A DNA stretch of 64,000 bases from Chamaelirium japonicum. Its lineage: Eukaryota > Streptophyta > Magnoliopsida > Liliales > Melanthiaceae. Of this stretch, positions 32,816 through 46,300 are shown piece after piece. Every line of letters starts with the position of its first letter. The first letter of the stretch is position 1. The notes below the pieces were generated by a model. That model saw only the letters and a program-made list of their open reading frames with translations, did not search any database and had not been told where the DNA came from. The translations under genes and the position numbers were made by a program. The stretch is from contig OX393557.1 in the NCBI GenBank assembly GCA_947650365.1, forward strand, positions 29,315,298 through 29,379,297. Reading direction: 5' to 3'.

Positions 32816-33895
32816 CGGTTGGTTACGCAGTTCCTGTTGGAACTTGCGGCAGAGCGTGCACTGTTTCTTCGGAAACTTTGGCAGCTGGCAGAGCTTGCAC
32901 TGTTCCCAATCGGAACTTTGGCAGCTGGTTACGTAGTTCCTGTTGGAACTTGCGGCAGAGCGTGCACTGTTTCTTCGGAAACTTTGGCAGCTGGCAGAGC
33001 TTGCACTGTTCCCAATCGGAACTTTGGCAGCTGGTTACGCAGTTCCTGTTGGAACTTGCGGCAGAGCGTGCACTGTTTCTTCGGAAACTTTGGCAGCTGA
33101 CAGAGCTTGCACTGTTCCCAATCGGAACTTTGGCAGCTGGTTACGCAGTTCCTGTTGGAACTTGCGGCAGAGCGTGCACTGTTTCTTCGGAAACTTTGGC
33201 AGCTGGCAGAGCTTGCACTGTTCCCAATCGGAACTTTGGCAGCTGGTTACGCAGTTCCTGTTGGAACTTGCGGCAGAGCGTGCACTGTTTCTTCGGAAAC
33301 TTTGGCAGCTGGCAGAGCTTGCACTGTTCCCAATCGGAACTTTGGCAGCTGGTTACGCAGTTCCTGTTGGAACTTGCGGCAGAGCGTGCACTGTTTCTTC
33401 GAAAACTTTGGCAGCTGGCAGAGCTTGCACTGTTCCCAATCGGAACTTTGGCAGCTGGTTACGCAGTTCCTGTTGGAACTTGCGGCAGAGCGTGCACTGT
33501 TTCTTCGGAAACTTTGGCAGCTGGCAGAGCTTGCATTGTTCCCAATCGGAACTTTGGCAGCTGGTTACGCAGTTCCTGTTGGAACTTGCGGCAGAGCGTG
33601 CACTATTTCTTCGGAAACTTTGGCAGCTGGCAGAGCTTGCACTGTTCCCAATCGGAACTTTGGCAGCTAGTTACGCAGTTCCTGTTGGAACTTGCGGCAG
33701 AGCGTGCACTGTTTCTTCGGAAACTTTAGCAGCTGGCAGAGCTTGCACTGTTCCCAATCGGAACTTTGGCAGCTGGTTACGCAGTTCCTGTTGGAACTTG
33801 CGGCAGCGCGTGCACTGTTTCTTCGGAAACTTTGGCACCTGGCAGAGCTTGCACTGCTCTCAAAAGGAACTTTGGCAACTAGTTACACAGTTCTT
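32816..33895 (+). repeat. 106-bp tandem repeat, about ten copies, in the LARD interior
   Basis: Each 106-bp unit is built of three related blocks: about 33 bp (TTTGGCAGCTGGTTACGCAG start), 33 bp (TTGCGGCAGAGCGTGCACTG start) and 40 bp (TTTGGCAGCTGGCAGAGC start), each ending in CGGAAC or GGAAC-like sequence. Copies are nearly identical, with the first and last more diverged; ill-defined related words begin at about 32720. Because 106 is not a multiple of three, successive units pass through all three frames, and all three plus frames stay open for about 0.6-1 kb. I do not treat the frames as genes. Confidence 0.93.
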
Positions 33896-33949
33896 GTTTG
33901 GACTCGCGGGAGAAAGTGCACTAGCCATAGGGCAGTGACGTTGAGATGA

Positions 33950-35087
33950 AATTGAGATAATTGAGTACTAGAGTGTAGATAGTGATCCTGCTAAGGAACT
34001 TGCTCACGGTTTTGGAAATTGGGAATGCATTATCAGTTGGAATCTTAAGAATAATCATTATTTAGGGGATTCACTTAGCTTTGTTTCTAATTGTTTTGGT
34101 TTAGAACCGATCAATCAATCTTTTAGAAAGATACTGTCAGTATAAGGTGTAGTCGTGTCGGTATCCTAGTTTTCGGCTCTATTTGGCCAGTAGGTTAGTT
34201 GTTCTCGTAGTTCAATATTTTCTACGTGAGTAGTAGGTTCCCTCGTATATCTGAATTGTGCATCATAGTGTATCTTTTAGAAGATTTCTAAGTCTTGCGA
34301 TAATAACATAATTGGAATTGTTAGTGTTAGGTCTTTCATTGAGCGTCAGCTTTTTCATTGTTCTCTTCTTATTCTCGCTCGGTTGTGGTTTAGTATGTTA
34401 CTTGGAATTCAACAATTTTTTAGGTTAGTTAGTGTGTATGTTGTGATATCCAATTCATATCTTAGTGGTGTTTTTCTTGTAGGTTAATAGGGTAGTAGTG
34501 GTTGTGTAGGTAATAGACGCATTTGCTCCGGAGAGAAGTCTCATAGGACTTAAGTCTAGGCGTACTAGTTCGAATTATCTAGTTGTTTTCAATTCAATTC
34601 TATAGGTGTATAGGTATATGTTTATTTGTAGGAATTACGTTTCCGTGTTAGTATCGTTAGTTGAGGATGTCTCGTGATCTTGTTTCGTGAAATCAGATTA
34701 CTACCTCACTTTGAATAAGGGGGACGCTCCTTATCCAGGGAAGGGAGATAATTCAAAGTCACGAAATTTTTATTAGTCCATAATTGTTAGGACCACGATT
34801 GAACGTTATGCCTTGTGTGAGCTCCACGAGAACCTAATGTTCTAATCCTATCCTAATAATTATGTAACTCGATTGTATAAGTTCGGTTAGTAGTCTCGTT
34901 AGTGGCGGAGTATTTCTCTTTTTAGTATGATTGGCATATTGATTTAATTTCTCGTGGACTGTATTAGAAAGGATATGGTACCAGTTGTGAATTCGTATTC
35001 GTTACTTTAGTGGTAGGTTGGTAGGATTGTATCGTCAGTTTTAGTAATTGAATTTTCGGGACGAAAATTTCTTTAAGGTGTGTAGGT
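33950..35087 (+). other. LARD interior without coding capacity, with 3' polypurine end
   Basis: No frame longer than about 60 codons and no domain. The last bases, GACGAAAATTTCTTTAAGG then TGTGTAGG, stand in the polypurine-tract position just before the 3' LTR. The 5' interior, 31760-32700, is likewise non-coding and contains a few near-repeats of CTAGCCGGTATTTT around 32370-32490. Confidence 0.75.
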
Positions 35088-35960
35088 TGTAACACCTGTG
35101 GTGTTAGATTTGAGAATAATAGAAATCCTCAATGGCTAGTTTCGTCTTTTTACAGCCAGACTTTTTCTTCGGGCTTTTTCCCAATAAATGGATCATAAAC
35201 CTATGAGATGTTTTACGATCACATTCTCCGTAACTTCGAGCATGTCACGATGGTGCGTTCCGTGCAATGATCATGTGTATGCGCAGCCAGTTTCGGCAGC
35301 CCGGCAGGTAAACCCTAGAAAAACGATAATTGGACGATAGTTGTAGCTGTTTTGTTTCTTGCAAGAGATCGGGTGATCGGATCATAACGAAACAGGATAT
35401 GTTAGATGAGACTCTGAGGGAGCTTTCCAATGAGCATGAGTTAGGGTCGATCCGACACCCGGGTGAATAGTTATTGCTATTTTGAGTTTTGGAGTCTTTC
35501 CTTCTTTTTGGGAGATCTAGAAGTCAGAAAATTATGTACCAAGCGCTAACGTGTTCGCGTTGACGAGACCTTTCCAACGAATCCTCTCAGGCCCTATTTC
35601 GACTTCCGGTTTGATAGTTACGACTGATTATTCTTTTCAGTCCGGTTGATGGACGAATCGCACCCGGATTCCAACCGAGCCCGGTTCAGGGCTCGGGACC
35701 GAGCCCGACCAGCCCTAGAGCCTGCCTCCCGGTCTCCTAGCATGATTTAGGCTCTCTTGACCTCCCTCCCTGTTTATTTAAAATCTGAAATTCGGATGGG
35801 AATTATCGGGCAGGATTGGGATGATGTATCTCTATCTTATCTATCCTTATCCCTTCCCCCTTATTAGGAAACCTAAATCGACCCTATCCCCAACCCTTAT
35901 CCGACCATATCCCTTCCCCTCAACAGCCTCCCCCCCTCTATAAATAGAGAGAGAACGGGT

Positions 35961-35997
<37 letters not shown>

Positions 35998-38900
35998 TGA
36001 GAGAAAACATGAGAGAGAGAGAGAGAATGGGATGCAGAGGGAGGAGCAACCGCAGCCCCCTCCGAGCACCTCCCCCGACTCCGGCGAACCACCCAGGTCA
36101 GCCCTCTCCCCTTCCCACCTCCTTTCTTCCGTCCGAACAAACCGAACCCGGCCACCTACGGTGACGCGCAGCCGGACCTCTAACCCGACCACACCCTCCT
36201 CCCTTACCCGCAAACCCGACCTCATCCTCTTCTCCTTTGCCCGCCGGCACCACCACAAGCCACCGCCGGCATCACCCCAAGCCACCACCGGCCGTAGACC
36301 CCGCGCGACCCACCCCGCCGTCCAAACTTTTGGGGCTCCGACGAGGGCTCCGGCCGCCTCCCACCGCGCCTCCTCCGTGGGGGTGGTGCGGGAGAGGCCG
36401 GCCGAGCGCTCGCCGGCGCTCCAGGCCGCCCCTCCCGCCGGCCGCCGGCGTGCAGGAACCAGCCCGGCTGGTTTCGGTCTCGTGGAGAAAAAGGAGAGGG
36501 GGGGTGGTTTGGTAATTTCCCAGGTTTTATTTAAACTGCAGACCCGACCCGACTTCCTAATGCAGACCCGACCCGACTTCCCACTGCAGACCCGACCCGA
36601 CCCTGCAGACCTGACCCGCCCACATAGTGAACCGGTCTGGTTCACCTGAACCAGACCCGTGAACCAATGAAATTTGGTTCGACTGCCATTTCTCCGTCCG
36701 AACTCGGAATTGGACGAAACCAGCGCCATTTCGACCGGCTCGGAAAGCCCTACCTATTGGTCATAGTCTAGAATAGTAATTATACTGTTTAATACCCTGT
36801 TTTATCTTTTGACCCGATATTATCGCGGTACCGTGGTTTGACTGCCATTTCTTCGTCCGAACTCGGATTCGGACGAAACTAGCGGCATTGTGCTCAGAAC
36901 GTTGAGCCCTACCTTTTAAACCTAGAGGATAACCCTAGAACCTCTTCTACCCTAGTGAACCAACCATGTGATCGGTTTTACCGGTTCTACGTGGTTTGAC
37001 CCGAAACCATTCGACCGAAGTCGGATTCCAGTGAAACCGGAACCATCGAGCAGGGTTCTTAGAGCCCGATTCGATGATTAGGTTTAGCTTCTATTTACTT
37101 ATTTGGCCTAGTAGTGTTTAGGTTCGAGTTCTTCAGTTGCACGGATTTGCGTACTGTCGACTCAATGTTGGTCCCCTATCGAGGGTGCCCGAATATCCTT
37201 GGCATAGAACCCTCGTCGTTGACTCTTATGTTTTAATCGATAGCGTTGTGATATAGAGCTGTGCATGTTATCAGACTGTGATCGTGGTGATCCAACGGAG
37301 GCGGATCAGAGGCAACTAGCCGGAGTCGTGTGCGATCGACAACCAGGTGACATCTACTACCCTTGCGTGGTCTTTAATAGTGGGAAATGAGAATGACTAA
37401 GGGTAGGTGTCCATGACACTGCATGCGGGCCCCGCCGGGCATCGTCGCATGTGGTCAAGTGGACCCCGCCTTACATGCGGAGTCGCGAGTCCGGCGACGC
37501 ATGCTTAAAATATTAATAGAATAATAATAATGATTGCTTTTGATTGTATGCATGGACACCGTAATTAGGATTCCCTTAAATTAATCATTAAATTGAATAA
37601 CTAATAATTATCGGGACCCACCCTCCTGAGAGGAGTATGGCAACCCTCGCACACGGGTCACTGGGATGAGTGTTTTACTTTACTGATTTATTATGTTGCA
37701 TTGGTTGCGAGAGGAGTACGGAACCAGGGGTAAATTGTTGAAAATGGTTAAACATTAATAGACTTTTTATTGCTTCATTGTATATGTTGAAAGATGTTAT
37801 ATGTGAATCTACCTGGTTAAAGGGTAGGGACCCCGTGCGCGTAAGGGCCGTGAACCACCCTGCGCGTACAGCTGAAGTTAAGTAGGTTAGGGGTCACGGG
37901 CAAGGGTTGTGGTAAAGCCAATAGGAGGTGCCCTCGAGTAGGGATTGGCCTAGCAACCCCGTCCCGGGGAGTTGAAGTCCCCATAGTAAAGCAAGTTGGG
38001 CGGTAGAGCTCCACCGTGAAAGACGGGAAACCCCTTATGATTATCTGGGTGACTAGTGCATGGTGTTGGTGGATACACGGCGAGAGAGTTGGCCCTCTAT
38101 ATCGAAATAAAAGGCCCTATAGTAATGCCCGACCGGGGGCAGGATGAATAAAATATCCGGGGTTCACATTTTGATAGTGTGTGTTTAATCTATATATGAA
38201 TTTAGAATTGAGTGACTGTTTACATGATGACTTCGTGACTTTATCTGAACATCTTATTTAATTTGTTCTTTAATGCTGTAGAACATTGAATGAACTTCAT
38301 GTTAGATAACCTAGTGACAGTAGGAATTGCATGTGAATATAGACTACTGATAGGTTTAGGTATCATTCTGCAAACTTTGATTTTACTAGAACTGATAGAT
38401 CTCATCTTAATTTATTAAGATTAGTTGTCTCATATTATTAAAGGCTATTAGGATGTCACTAGCCATTAATTTGGCTAATCTCCCAATTTCCTATTGGGGG
38501 CTACTCTTTCCCACGAGTAGGCTCAGTGCAGGTTCAGAGGCTCAGGAGTAGCAGTAGGAGTCCAGAGGCGGAGTTGGAGTTGCAGCTTTACCTTTCTGTT
38601 TAGTATGTCCGTCTTGTAGTCTTTTCTCTTCAGACATGGTAATTTTATTGGAATAAGAGTTCTTATTAGTTAGTTGTATTCTATGGTTGTAGTTGCAATG
38701 GTTCCAGCTGAATTCTTTTGGGTAGGCCTCTCCTCAAGACCCCAAGCCTAGGATAGATCATGATAAAAATATAAATACATATAAATGACTAAATTGATTA
38801 ACCTTGTAGATAGGAACCCTAGATTGGTGCACCTGAGTGTTAGGGCGTGGATGAGACCACTTGGCTAGCCGTAGGAGGCTTGAGCTTCGTGCTCCCTCAG

Positions 38901-39220
38901 ATAGACCCCTGTCGGTATGTAATGGCACCGACTGGTCACACATACTGAGAGGATATGACTTTTGAAGGTCGAGCTGATTAGATAATGTCTTATCTCTATT
39001 GATATTTCTCTTCTTTCCTTTTTAATAAAAATGTTTTTTCGAAAAATCAAATTTAAAAGATTCCCCTTTTGTTTCTTCCTCCTTCTTGTTTTTCATATTA
39101 GAGAGCGTAGAAGCCCTGTGAGAACCCAAATTGGTGTAATTAATTGACCAGTCCCAAAACCCTCTTCTTTCTCTCACCTCACACCCCAGGGATCGGTCTT
39201 CAGATTTCTGGGGCGTGACA
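35088..39220 (+). repeat. 3' LTR of the LARD-like element
   Basis: 4,133 bp, begins TGTAACACC and ends GGGGCGTGACA. Differs from the 5' LTR by a few substitutions, mostly C/T or G/A, and by a longer GA tract near 35960, indicating recent insertion. Confidence 0.93.
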
Positions 39221-40500
39221 CGATGCATGGTACCTCATCGATGGATCTTTGAGTGCCTCCATCCAACAAGCCTTCTCCTTCTACGAAACACCACGCTAGA
39301 AAGATGAGTCACCATCCAATGGCTTAAGCGAGGGAGGTAGACGGGAGAGAAAAGAGAGACGACTAGGGTTTTCCCCTTTGGCATGGCCGGCCCCTCTCTT
39401 TTCTCTTGCTCTTATATAGGGATACCCTATCCTTTGGATAAAGCCCTAACATATAAGGTTTGACCAATTCAAACCTCTCCCTTTATCTTTTCTTTATCTT
39501 TATCTCTTCCTTGGTTTTGAAAATGATCAAAACCAGCCCACTTTTTGTTCCTTATGACCGGCCCCTTTATTAAAGGCAACAACCTCCTATAAACAAGGGG
39601 GCCAACCTTGACCAGTCTCCCAACACCTAGGGCCAGCCTCCCTAGTGCATAGTGGCGCATGATTTGACCAAAATGCCCCTATGTCACTAATTGGTCGTCC
39701 CTCGTGTACGAGACTTTACATGGCACACATAAGTGAATTGCACTAGTGATTTTACTATTCTATGAGGTGCCCTTAGGGTGCCCCTAGTAAAGTCAATTAG
39801 TTAACTTGCAATATGTCCCGGTGCATCGCACCCATGTGGTAGAGTCCACTTATGGCAAGAGATCGCTACATGTGTCTCTATACTAACCTAGGGTTTCCCC
39901 TTAGTATACACACATAGTTACGCATCTACCATGCATTAGTACGAAGCACTCACAGAGCGTAAGTTTGGACTTCTCGCTTTCTCTAATTACGTCTTGTGTT
40001 TCGAGGAGATAGTTCAAGATCCATACATCATGTGGATAAGGTGGAACCTTTAAGGATCAGAGTTCATGGCTTCCAACTTGGACTCGATCGACACACTACC
40101 CAAGTGTATCATCGATATCGATCCTCCGAGTCCGAATTAACCTGTGTAGCCACCTAGAGTGCGACGTAGGCTGCACTCCAATCCCCCCGGACTTACTATG
40201 TTCTCTTGCATACACTTGCTATCTGCTTAGTATGGTAAACCCGCTGTCCCTCCACTTGGTGCCATGATGCAACTCGAGCGGTGGAGAATATCGTCAGACT
40301 CGAGTGCTCATATGACTCGGTTCCTTCCAGGTTGACCACGTATGTCATACCTCCAATTACTCTGATAAGTAACCAGATCCTGTTAAACAGTCCAACTGAT
40401 GACCACCAGACCTGGGTTTAATACAACGTAGGTCAGACCAAGGAACGTACCTCCCGTTAGGGGTGTGGATAGCCTGCAGGAGTGACATGTTGATGCGACG

Positions 40501-43169
40501 TGTTGAGCGTCCATTTGGTGCGATTTATCTTTTCTTTTTCATGCACATAGCGTCACTTTGCTACGTAAAACTTTCATAATGCACGTAAACTGCATGAATC
40601 TCTTTGCACCACGATATAGTAGACTTTCATACGAACCCAACGGCATATTGGTTCGCTCTCATACATTGCATGCATGAAAGATACAGAGCCTCATAGTCCA
40701 AATTATCATTTTATCGATAATTGCGTTTGAATCTGATAAGCGTCATCTCATCTGTGTTTTTCAGGGAATTGATCCGGTTTTCGATGCAGTCAGCTCAAAG
40801 ACTTTATGACCAAGCCATGGATATTCTCACGATAATTTGACGGAGGCCGTACAGCTCGTTTGGAGGCTTATTCTGAAGAACGATGAAAACGGACAATTGC
40901 AATGAGTCGGATGAGAGAAGACTTTAACTGAGCCGATGCAATGCATGATACAAACTGGAAGAGGACTACAGACATACAAATAGGTGACGATGCGATTGAT
41001 GATGGATTCGGATTACGATGACCAAAGCCTGCTCAAGTTTCCCGCATGATCCCATTGCGCTTGAACCCAGTTGTAATCATTCCATTCCTATGCAAACAAA
41101 CCCAAGCCAAACTCCGATCCACCAAGCCCATGCATGCACCCACCGTCCGATCCATGACCTCATGCATGCAACCTAGCCACGCAGCCCATTTCTATAGCTG
41201 ATCCCATCCATACATGGGCTGATCGCAGTCATCCGACGCCACAAACCCGGCCTCATCCTAGCCGTCCCTAGTTACTCTGTGATCAAACTCAGCCATCCCT
41301 TTCATCTTCCCATAATAGCCATCCAAGACCAAGCCATGCAGTGCATGTGCAAAACCTGATCCTTTCCTCCCCACCTAATCACAACCGCCCAGCTCTCCCT
41401 CTTTCTCTTTATTTCTGACTCAATCACAGCCATCCGTTTCCTCTCCCTTACACCCACCGTCCGATCCCAACTACCTCTTCTGTGGTCCCATGCATGCAGT
41501 CCATTACACCAAACCCAGCGGCCCAGCTCCTCTCTCTCTCTACAAGACCGGACCGAAACCCATGCGAGCCGAACTTCTTTCTCTCTCTTCCTATTTTCTC
41601 TCTCTAGGCCGCACGTCTCTCTCTCTCCTCCTGGTTTTTCTCCCCCCGAAACCCTCTCTCTCGGTTCCCTCTTTCTCTCTCCTCCCATGCACGTCAACTC
41701 TCTCAACCGAACGGTTCTCTCTCATCCTACCCGATCGGGAGCCCACCGAACTTCCAGCCCTATCTAACCGAACGTGCCCCGCTCTCTCTCTAAAATCTGA
41801 AGTAGCCGCGACCCCCTATTTTCTCTCTCTAGTCCGATACTCTCTCTCTTTCCTTTCTCTCTCTAACAGCCCGAACTTCCCTCTCTTTTCCTCCTTGATT
41901 CTCTCTCTAATCCCCTCTACTTCCATAACCGCCCAGCCTAACTTCTCTCTCCATCTATCCGGTACTCTCTCTCTCTCTCTCCTATATAAGGGGGGGAGCT
42001 CGGGAAAACAGAGGAGGGCTGCCACACACGAAAACCCTCTCATCACGAACCTTTGCCATCTACCACTTAGAACCATCTTCTTCACACCCGAACCCATTCA
42101 CCACCGGACAACCTTAAACCCATCACCACCGAACCATCATCTTCATCACATCCCATCTCCATCTTCAACTATCCTCGACCAAAACCAAAACCCTAGGCCT
42201 CCACATCCCGTCACCATCATCCGTGATTCGTCCATCCGAGCCGTCATCGCACCGTCATCGAAGCCACGACGTGAACGAGCCGAAGCGGAGAAATCATCGA
42301 GGCTACGACGTGATCGAGGCAAGCGAAGTCCACGGAGCAATCTTCAGGGATGATCTGTACTTCGTTTATTTCCAGTCTTTCATTTGATGTAACAAAACTC
42401 ATGTCTAGCTAAACTGCATGCTAAGGCTTAGATGAAACCCCGGTTATAAATATTATTTAGGTTTATTTTATGTGATCTATGCCAATGCACCGTAATGTTT
42501 ATGCGATTCAATTCTTAATTAATTGATGATTCAATTTGCTCTCACAATCCATGCCATGTATGTTTTGTAGTTAGCGCTAAAATTAATCGTCATGCAATTA
42601 GGCCTATTTTAATCGAATAATTAAAACCCAGATCTTGCATGCTTAACTCAGACATCGGATGCTCTGCTCATGTGCTTTGATCCGTTGTGCTTAACCTAGA
42701 TGTGTGATGCTTCGTTTTATTACATATGCTTGAATTGAATCCAATATTAGAAAATCATATTTAGAGCCTAACGATCACATCCTCGAGTCGAGCACGGGAA
42801 TCGTATTCCCGCATGCTACTCGTTCGCATAGATGAATCTAAATAAACCTAGTAATATGCATAACCGAGGTGGATTCGAATGCCTTAGTATCTTTTCCACT
42901 TGGAACTCGACTTACCGTAACTAGTTTGTTTTCCTGTCCTTAATTAGTTTGCTTTTAATCTCACAACAAATCAACTCCAATTAAAATTATCTTTTAAAGT
43001 AATTTAGGTCAAATAGTTAATAACCCTAGATTAGATAGTTCCCTCATTAGCAATCCCTGTGGGATCGACCTCGTAATACGCACCGCTCCTACAAAGCGAT
43101 TCGTGCACTTGCGAGTTATAAATTAGATCAAATTAACCCCTTAATTTAGGATTAGTTTAGATCGCATCA
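40501..43169 (+). repeat. 5' LTR of the Athila-like element
   Basis: 2,669 bp, begins TGTTGAGCGTCC and ends ATCGCATCA. A (CT)n tract leads into a TATA box (CTATATAAGG, 41982-41991). The region 41480-42350 is C/T-rich and open in several frames by composition only. Confidence 0.95.
41982..41991 (+). promoter_or_regulatory. TATA box of the Athila-like 5' LTR
   Basis: CTATATAAGG directly after a CT microsatellite and before a G run. The same site lies at about 52313 in the 3' LTR. Confidence 0.7.
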
Positions 43170-43175
43170 AGTTTT

Positions 43176-43194
43176 TGGCGCCGTTGCCGGGGAT
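43176..43194 (+). other. Primer-binding site, tRNA-Asp type
   Basis: TGGCGCCGTTGCCGGGGAT begins six bases after the LTR end. It is a full-length match to the known plant tRNA-Asp primer site used by Athila and related elements. Confidence 0.9.
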
Positions 43195-43315
43195 TGCAAC
43201 GGAGCTTTCGAATTTAGGTTATTTCATATTTGCCCTATCTTGTTTAATTAGCTAGCTCTTATTCTCTATTTCTAAAACAAAAAAAAAAAAAAAAAAACTT
43301 CTTTTCGAGCGGTGT

Positions 43316-46300
43316 ATGTCCACGTGGACTCGCGTGAACGGCCGCTTAGTTCGAAACGAAGCATTAGAAATTCCTCTCACCTTTGTGGGTAACGTCTCCA
43401 TCTTTAATACAATGGCGAATGGAAACCCACCTCAAGCGATGACCCTGAAGGAGTACATGTACCCTACTCGGTCCACTCAACCTTCTAGCATCACGCTTCC
43501 AGCCGCTACGGCTCACTTCGAAATTAAATCCGGCATGATCCAAATGCTACCGGTCTTCCGTGGCATGGCCACTGAAAACCCGTACCAACACGTTAGGGAG
43601 TTTGAAGATATCTGCGGTACAATGAAATTTAATCAAGTTACTGATGACTCTCTCAAACTTAGGTTGTTCCCATTCTCCCTGAAAGAAAAAGCCAAAGCTT
43701 GGCTAATTTCGATACAACCGGGAACCTTTACGACTTGGAAGAGTCTAGCTGAAGCATTCTATAAGAAATTCTATTCCAAGCAGAAGACTGCTATTGTACG
43801 TCAACCTCTCAACATGTTTCATCAATTAGAGGGAGAGACTTTCTACACATACTTCGAAAGATTCAAGGATCTTCTACTTGAATGCCCTCATCATGGGTTT
43901 GAAAAAATTCGACTGATCCAGATCCTCTACGAAGGTCTCAACTATACGACTAAGACTATGGTAGAATCTCTCTGTAATGGAGGATTCACCGAGAAGACTG
44001 TCGATGAGGCCTGGAATTATTTCGAGGAAATGGCAGAGAATACCTTAGAATGGGAGCCAGTTAGTGTTGACCCTAAGAAACCCATTGCTACTAGCAAAGG
44101 AGGTCTTTATAAAGTCGAATCTAGTTTCGAGGATGATGCCAAAATGGCGGCACTAATACGAAGACTCGAAGCCTTAGAAGTAAACAAGGAGGCGAACACT
44201 ACTGCGTCTGAACCTACTAGATTTAAGGAATCCCCCATCTGTGTCTTGTGTGATGGAACCGACCATCTGGTCGAGGATTGCCCTGGTTTACCAGTGGTTA
44301 AAGCTGAGCAAGCAAATGTGCTTGATACCTTCCGTAAGTTCAACCAAGGTAATAACCCTTATAGTCAAACGTATAATCCTGGTTGGCGAAACCATCCAAA
44401 CCTTGCTTGGAAGCCACCACAAGGGTATGGAGGAGGATCATCTTTTCAAGGTCCTAATCAATACCCCTCCTCTAATCAACAATATAGATCCAATAACCAG
44501 TTCAATCAAGAGAATCAAAATACTGCGGCACCACAAGCACCTCCCTACATCCCTCCTAATCAAAGGAAGCCATCGGTGGAAGATATGCTCCAACAAATTT
44601 TACAGAAACAAATTATACAAGAACAATCTGAAAAGGTCAATCAACTTGCCATAGCTAAATTAGAAACTCAATTCGAACAACTTGCAGCGTCAGTAGGAGG
44701 ACGAGAGAAAGGCCAATTTCCAAGCCAAACAATTCCTAATCCGAAAGGACAAAGCTATGGCCAAAACTCTTCAAAAGGCCAGTTTGAAGTTGGAACTACC
44801 TCTAGGGAACCCCATAAGGAAGTTCAAGCAATTCATACCCTAAGATCTGGCAAGGAAGTGGACAATCAAGTTCAAAATCCAGATGAAAACCAAACCAATA
44901 CTGAAACTTCGAATGAGCGCCATAGTCAACCTGCTCAAGAGGATACGACAACTCAAAAAGATAAAGAACCTGTCGTTGAATCTTGCGCAAGACCTTATAT
45001 ACCCAATGCCCCATTCCCACAGCGCCTGCAAGCCAATAAAAAATCTAATCAAAATGAGGGCATCCTAGAAGTCTTTAAGAATATGCAAATCAATATCCCA
45101 TTCTTGGATGCCATTAAGCAAATACCCTCCTATGCTAAGTTTCTCAAGGACCTTACTACTATTAAAAGAAAAACATCTGTTCCTTGTGCTGCTACTATGG
45201 CAGCCCAAGCCTCCTGTTTTATCCAACAGACTGTTGCACCCAAGTATAAGGATCCGGGCTGTCCAACTATTTCTATAGGAATAGGAGACACAATAGTGGA
45301 AAAATGTCTTCTGGATTTGGGTGCTAGCGTTAACCTTCTACCCTATTCGGTTTACACTCAATTAGGTTTGGGGGAGTTAAAACCCACAACCCTGACGTTA
45401 CTTTTAGCCGATAGGTCTGTAAAAATTCCAAAGGGCGTTGTTGAAGATGTCATCATTAAGGTGGACGAATTCTACTTCCCTGCTGATTTTGTCGTCCTCG
45501 ACACTGAGCCAGTCCTAAACCCTAATAAACACATCCCTGTGATCTTAGGTCGACCATTCCTTGCCACGGCGGATGCTGTTATTCGATGTAGAAATGGAGT
45601 AATGACACTTTCATTTGGCAATATGAAGGTCGAACTCAATGTCTTTCGTAATAGCGTGCAACCTTCTGACATGGATGACGTTGAAGAAGTTGATATGATT
45701 GATACTCTGGTTGGTGATACTTTTGATAACTCTTGTTTTAGTGATCCATTAGAACAATGCTTAGCCCATTTCGGACTAGACATGGACATGGATGCATCCA
45801 TTAGAGAAGTCAATACACTCTTAGATTCTGCTCCTCCCATGGATATAGGTCGATGGAAGGCTAGGATAGAACCCCTACCAGTAAATAAATCTATGCCTAT
45901 TCCATCAATCATCGAACCTCCAAAGTTAGAATTGAAACCTCTCCCTGACACGTTGAAGTATACTTTTCTTGGTGACTCTGAAACCTTGCCTGTTATTATT
46001 TCTTCACAATTAGACAAGGACCAAGAAAAGCAATTACTTGACGTCCTACAAAAACATAGAGAAGCCATTGGGTGGACCATAGCTGATATAAAGGGAATTA
46101 GTCCTTCAATAGTCATGCACCAAATTCATCTCGAAGAGAATTCTAAACCCTCGAGAGAATCACAAAGGCGACTAAATCCTGTTATGAAAGAAGTAGTGCG
46201 AGGGGAAGTAATGAAGTTACTTGACGCGGGCATTATCTATCCTATATCCGATAGTCAATGGGTTAGCCCCGTACAAGTCGTTCCTAAAAAGTCTGGTGTT

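Larger units (their letters stand above)
27624..39220 (+). mobile_element. Non-autonomous LARD-like LTR element, 11.6 kb
   Basis: Two nearly identical LTRs (27624-31745 and 35088-39220) flank a 3.34-kb interior. The 5-bp duplication CGATG lies at 27619-27623 and 39221-39225. The interior has a primer-binding site and a polypurine end but no gag or pol. LTRs over 4 kb with a non-coding interior of about 3.4 kb fit the LARD class. The 3' interior end GGGACGAAAATTTCTTTAAG is like that of Del/Tekay chromoviruses, which may supply proteins in trans; that link is an inference. Confidence 0.9.

Noticed and set aside
32816-33895. CRISPR array
   Set aside because: The repeats are contiguous 106-bp units without unique spacers, and the sequence is a plant nuclear genome.
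32746-33938. Three overlapping frames of 187-331 codons as protein genes
   Set aside because: All three are read from the same 106-bp tandem repeat, and no start context, domain or non-repeat coding flank supports a protein. Kept as a repeat and as a finding.
41302-42353. Frames of 134-287 codons in the Athila-like LTRs (also 51631-52448)
   Set aside because: CT-repeat-driven LSLSLS translations. One dinucleotide change between the LTRs shortens the plus frame from 287 to 209 codons, which argues against coding.
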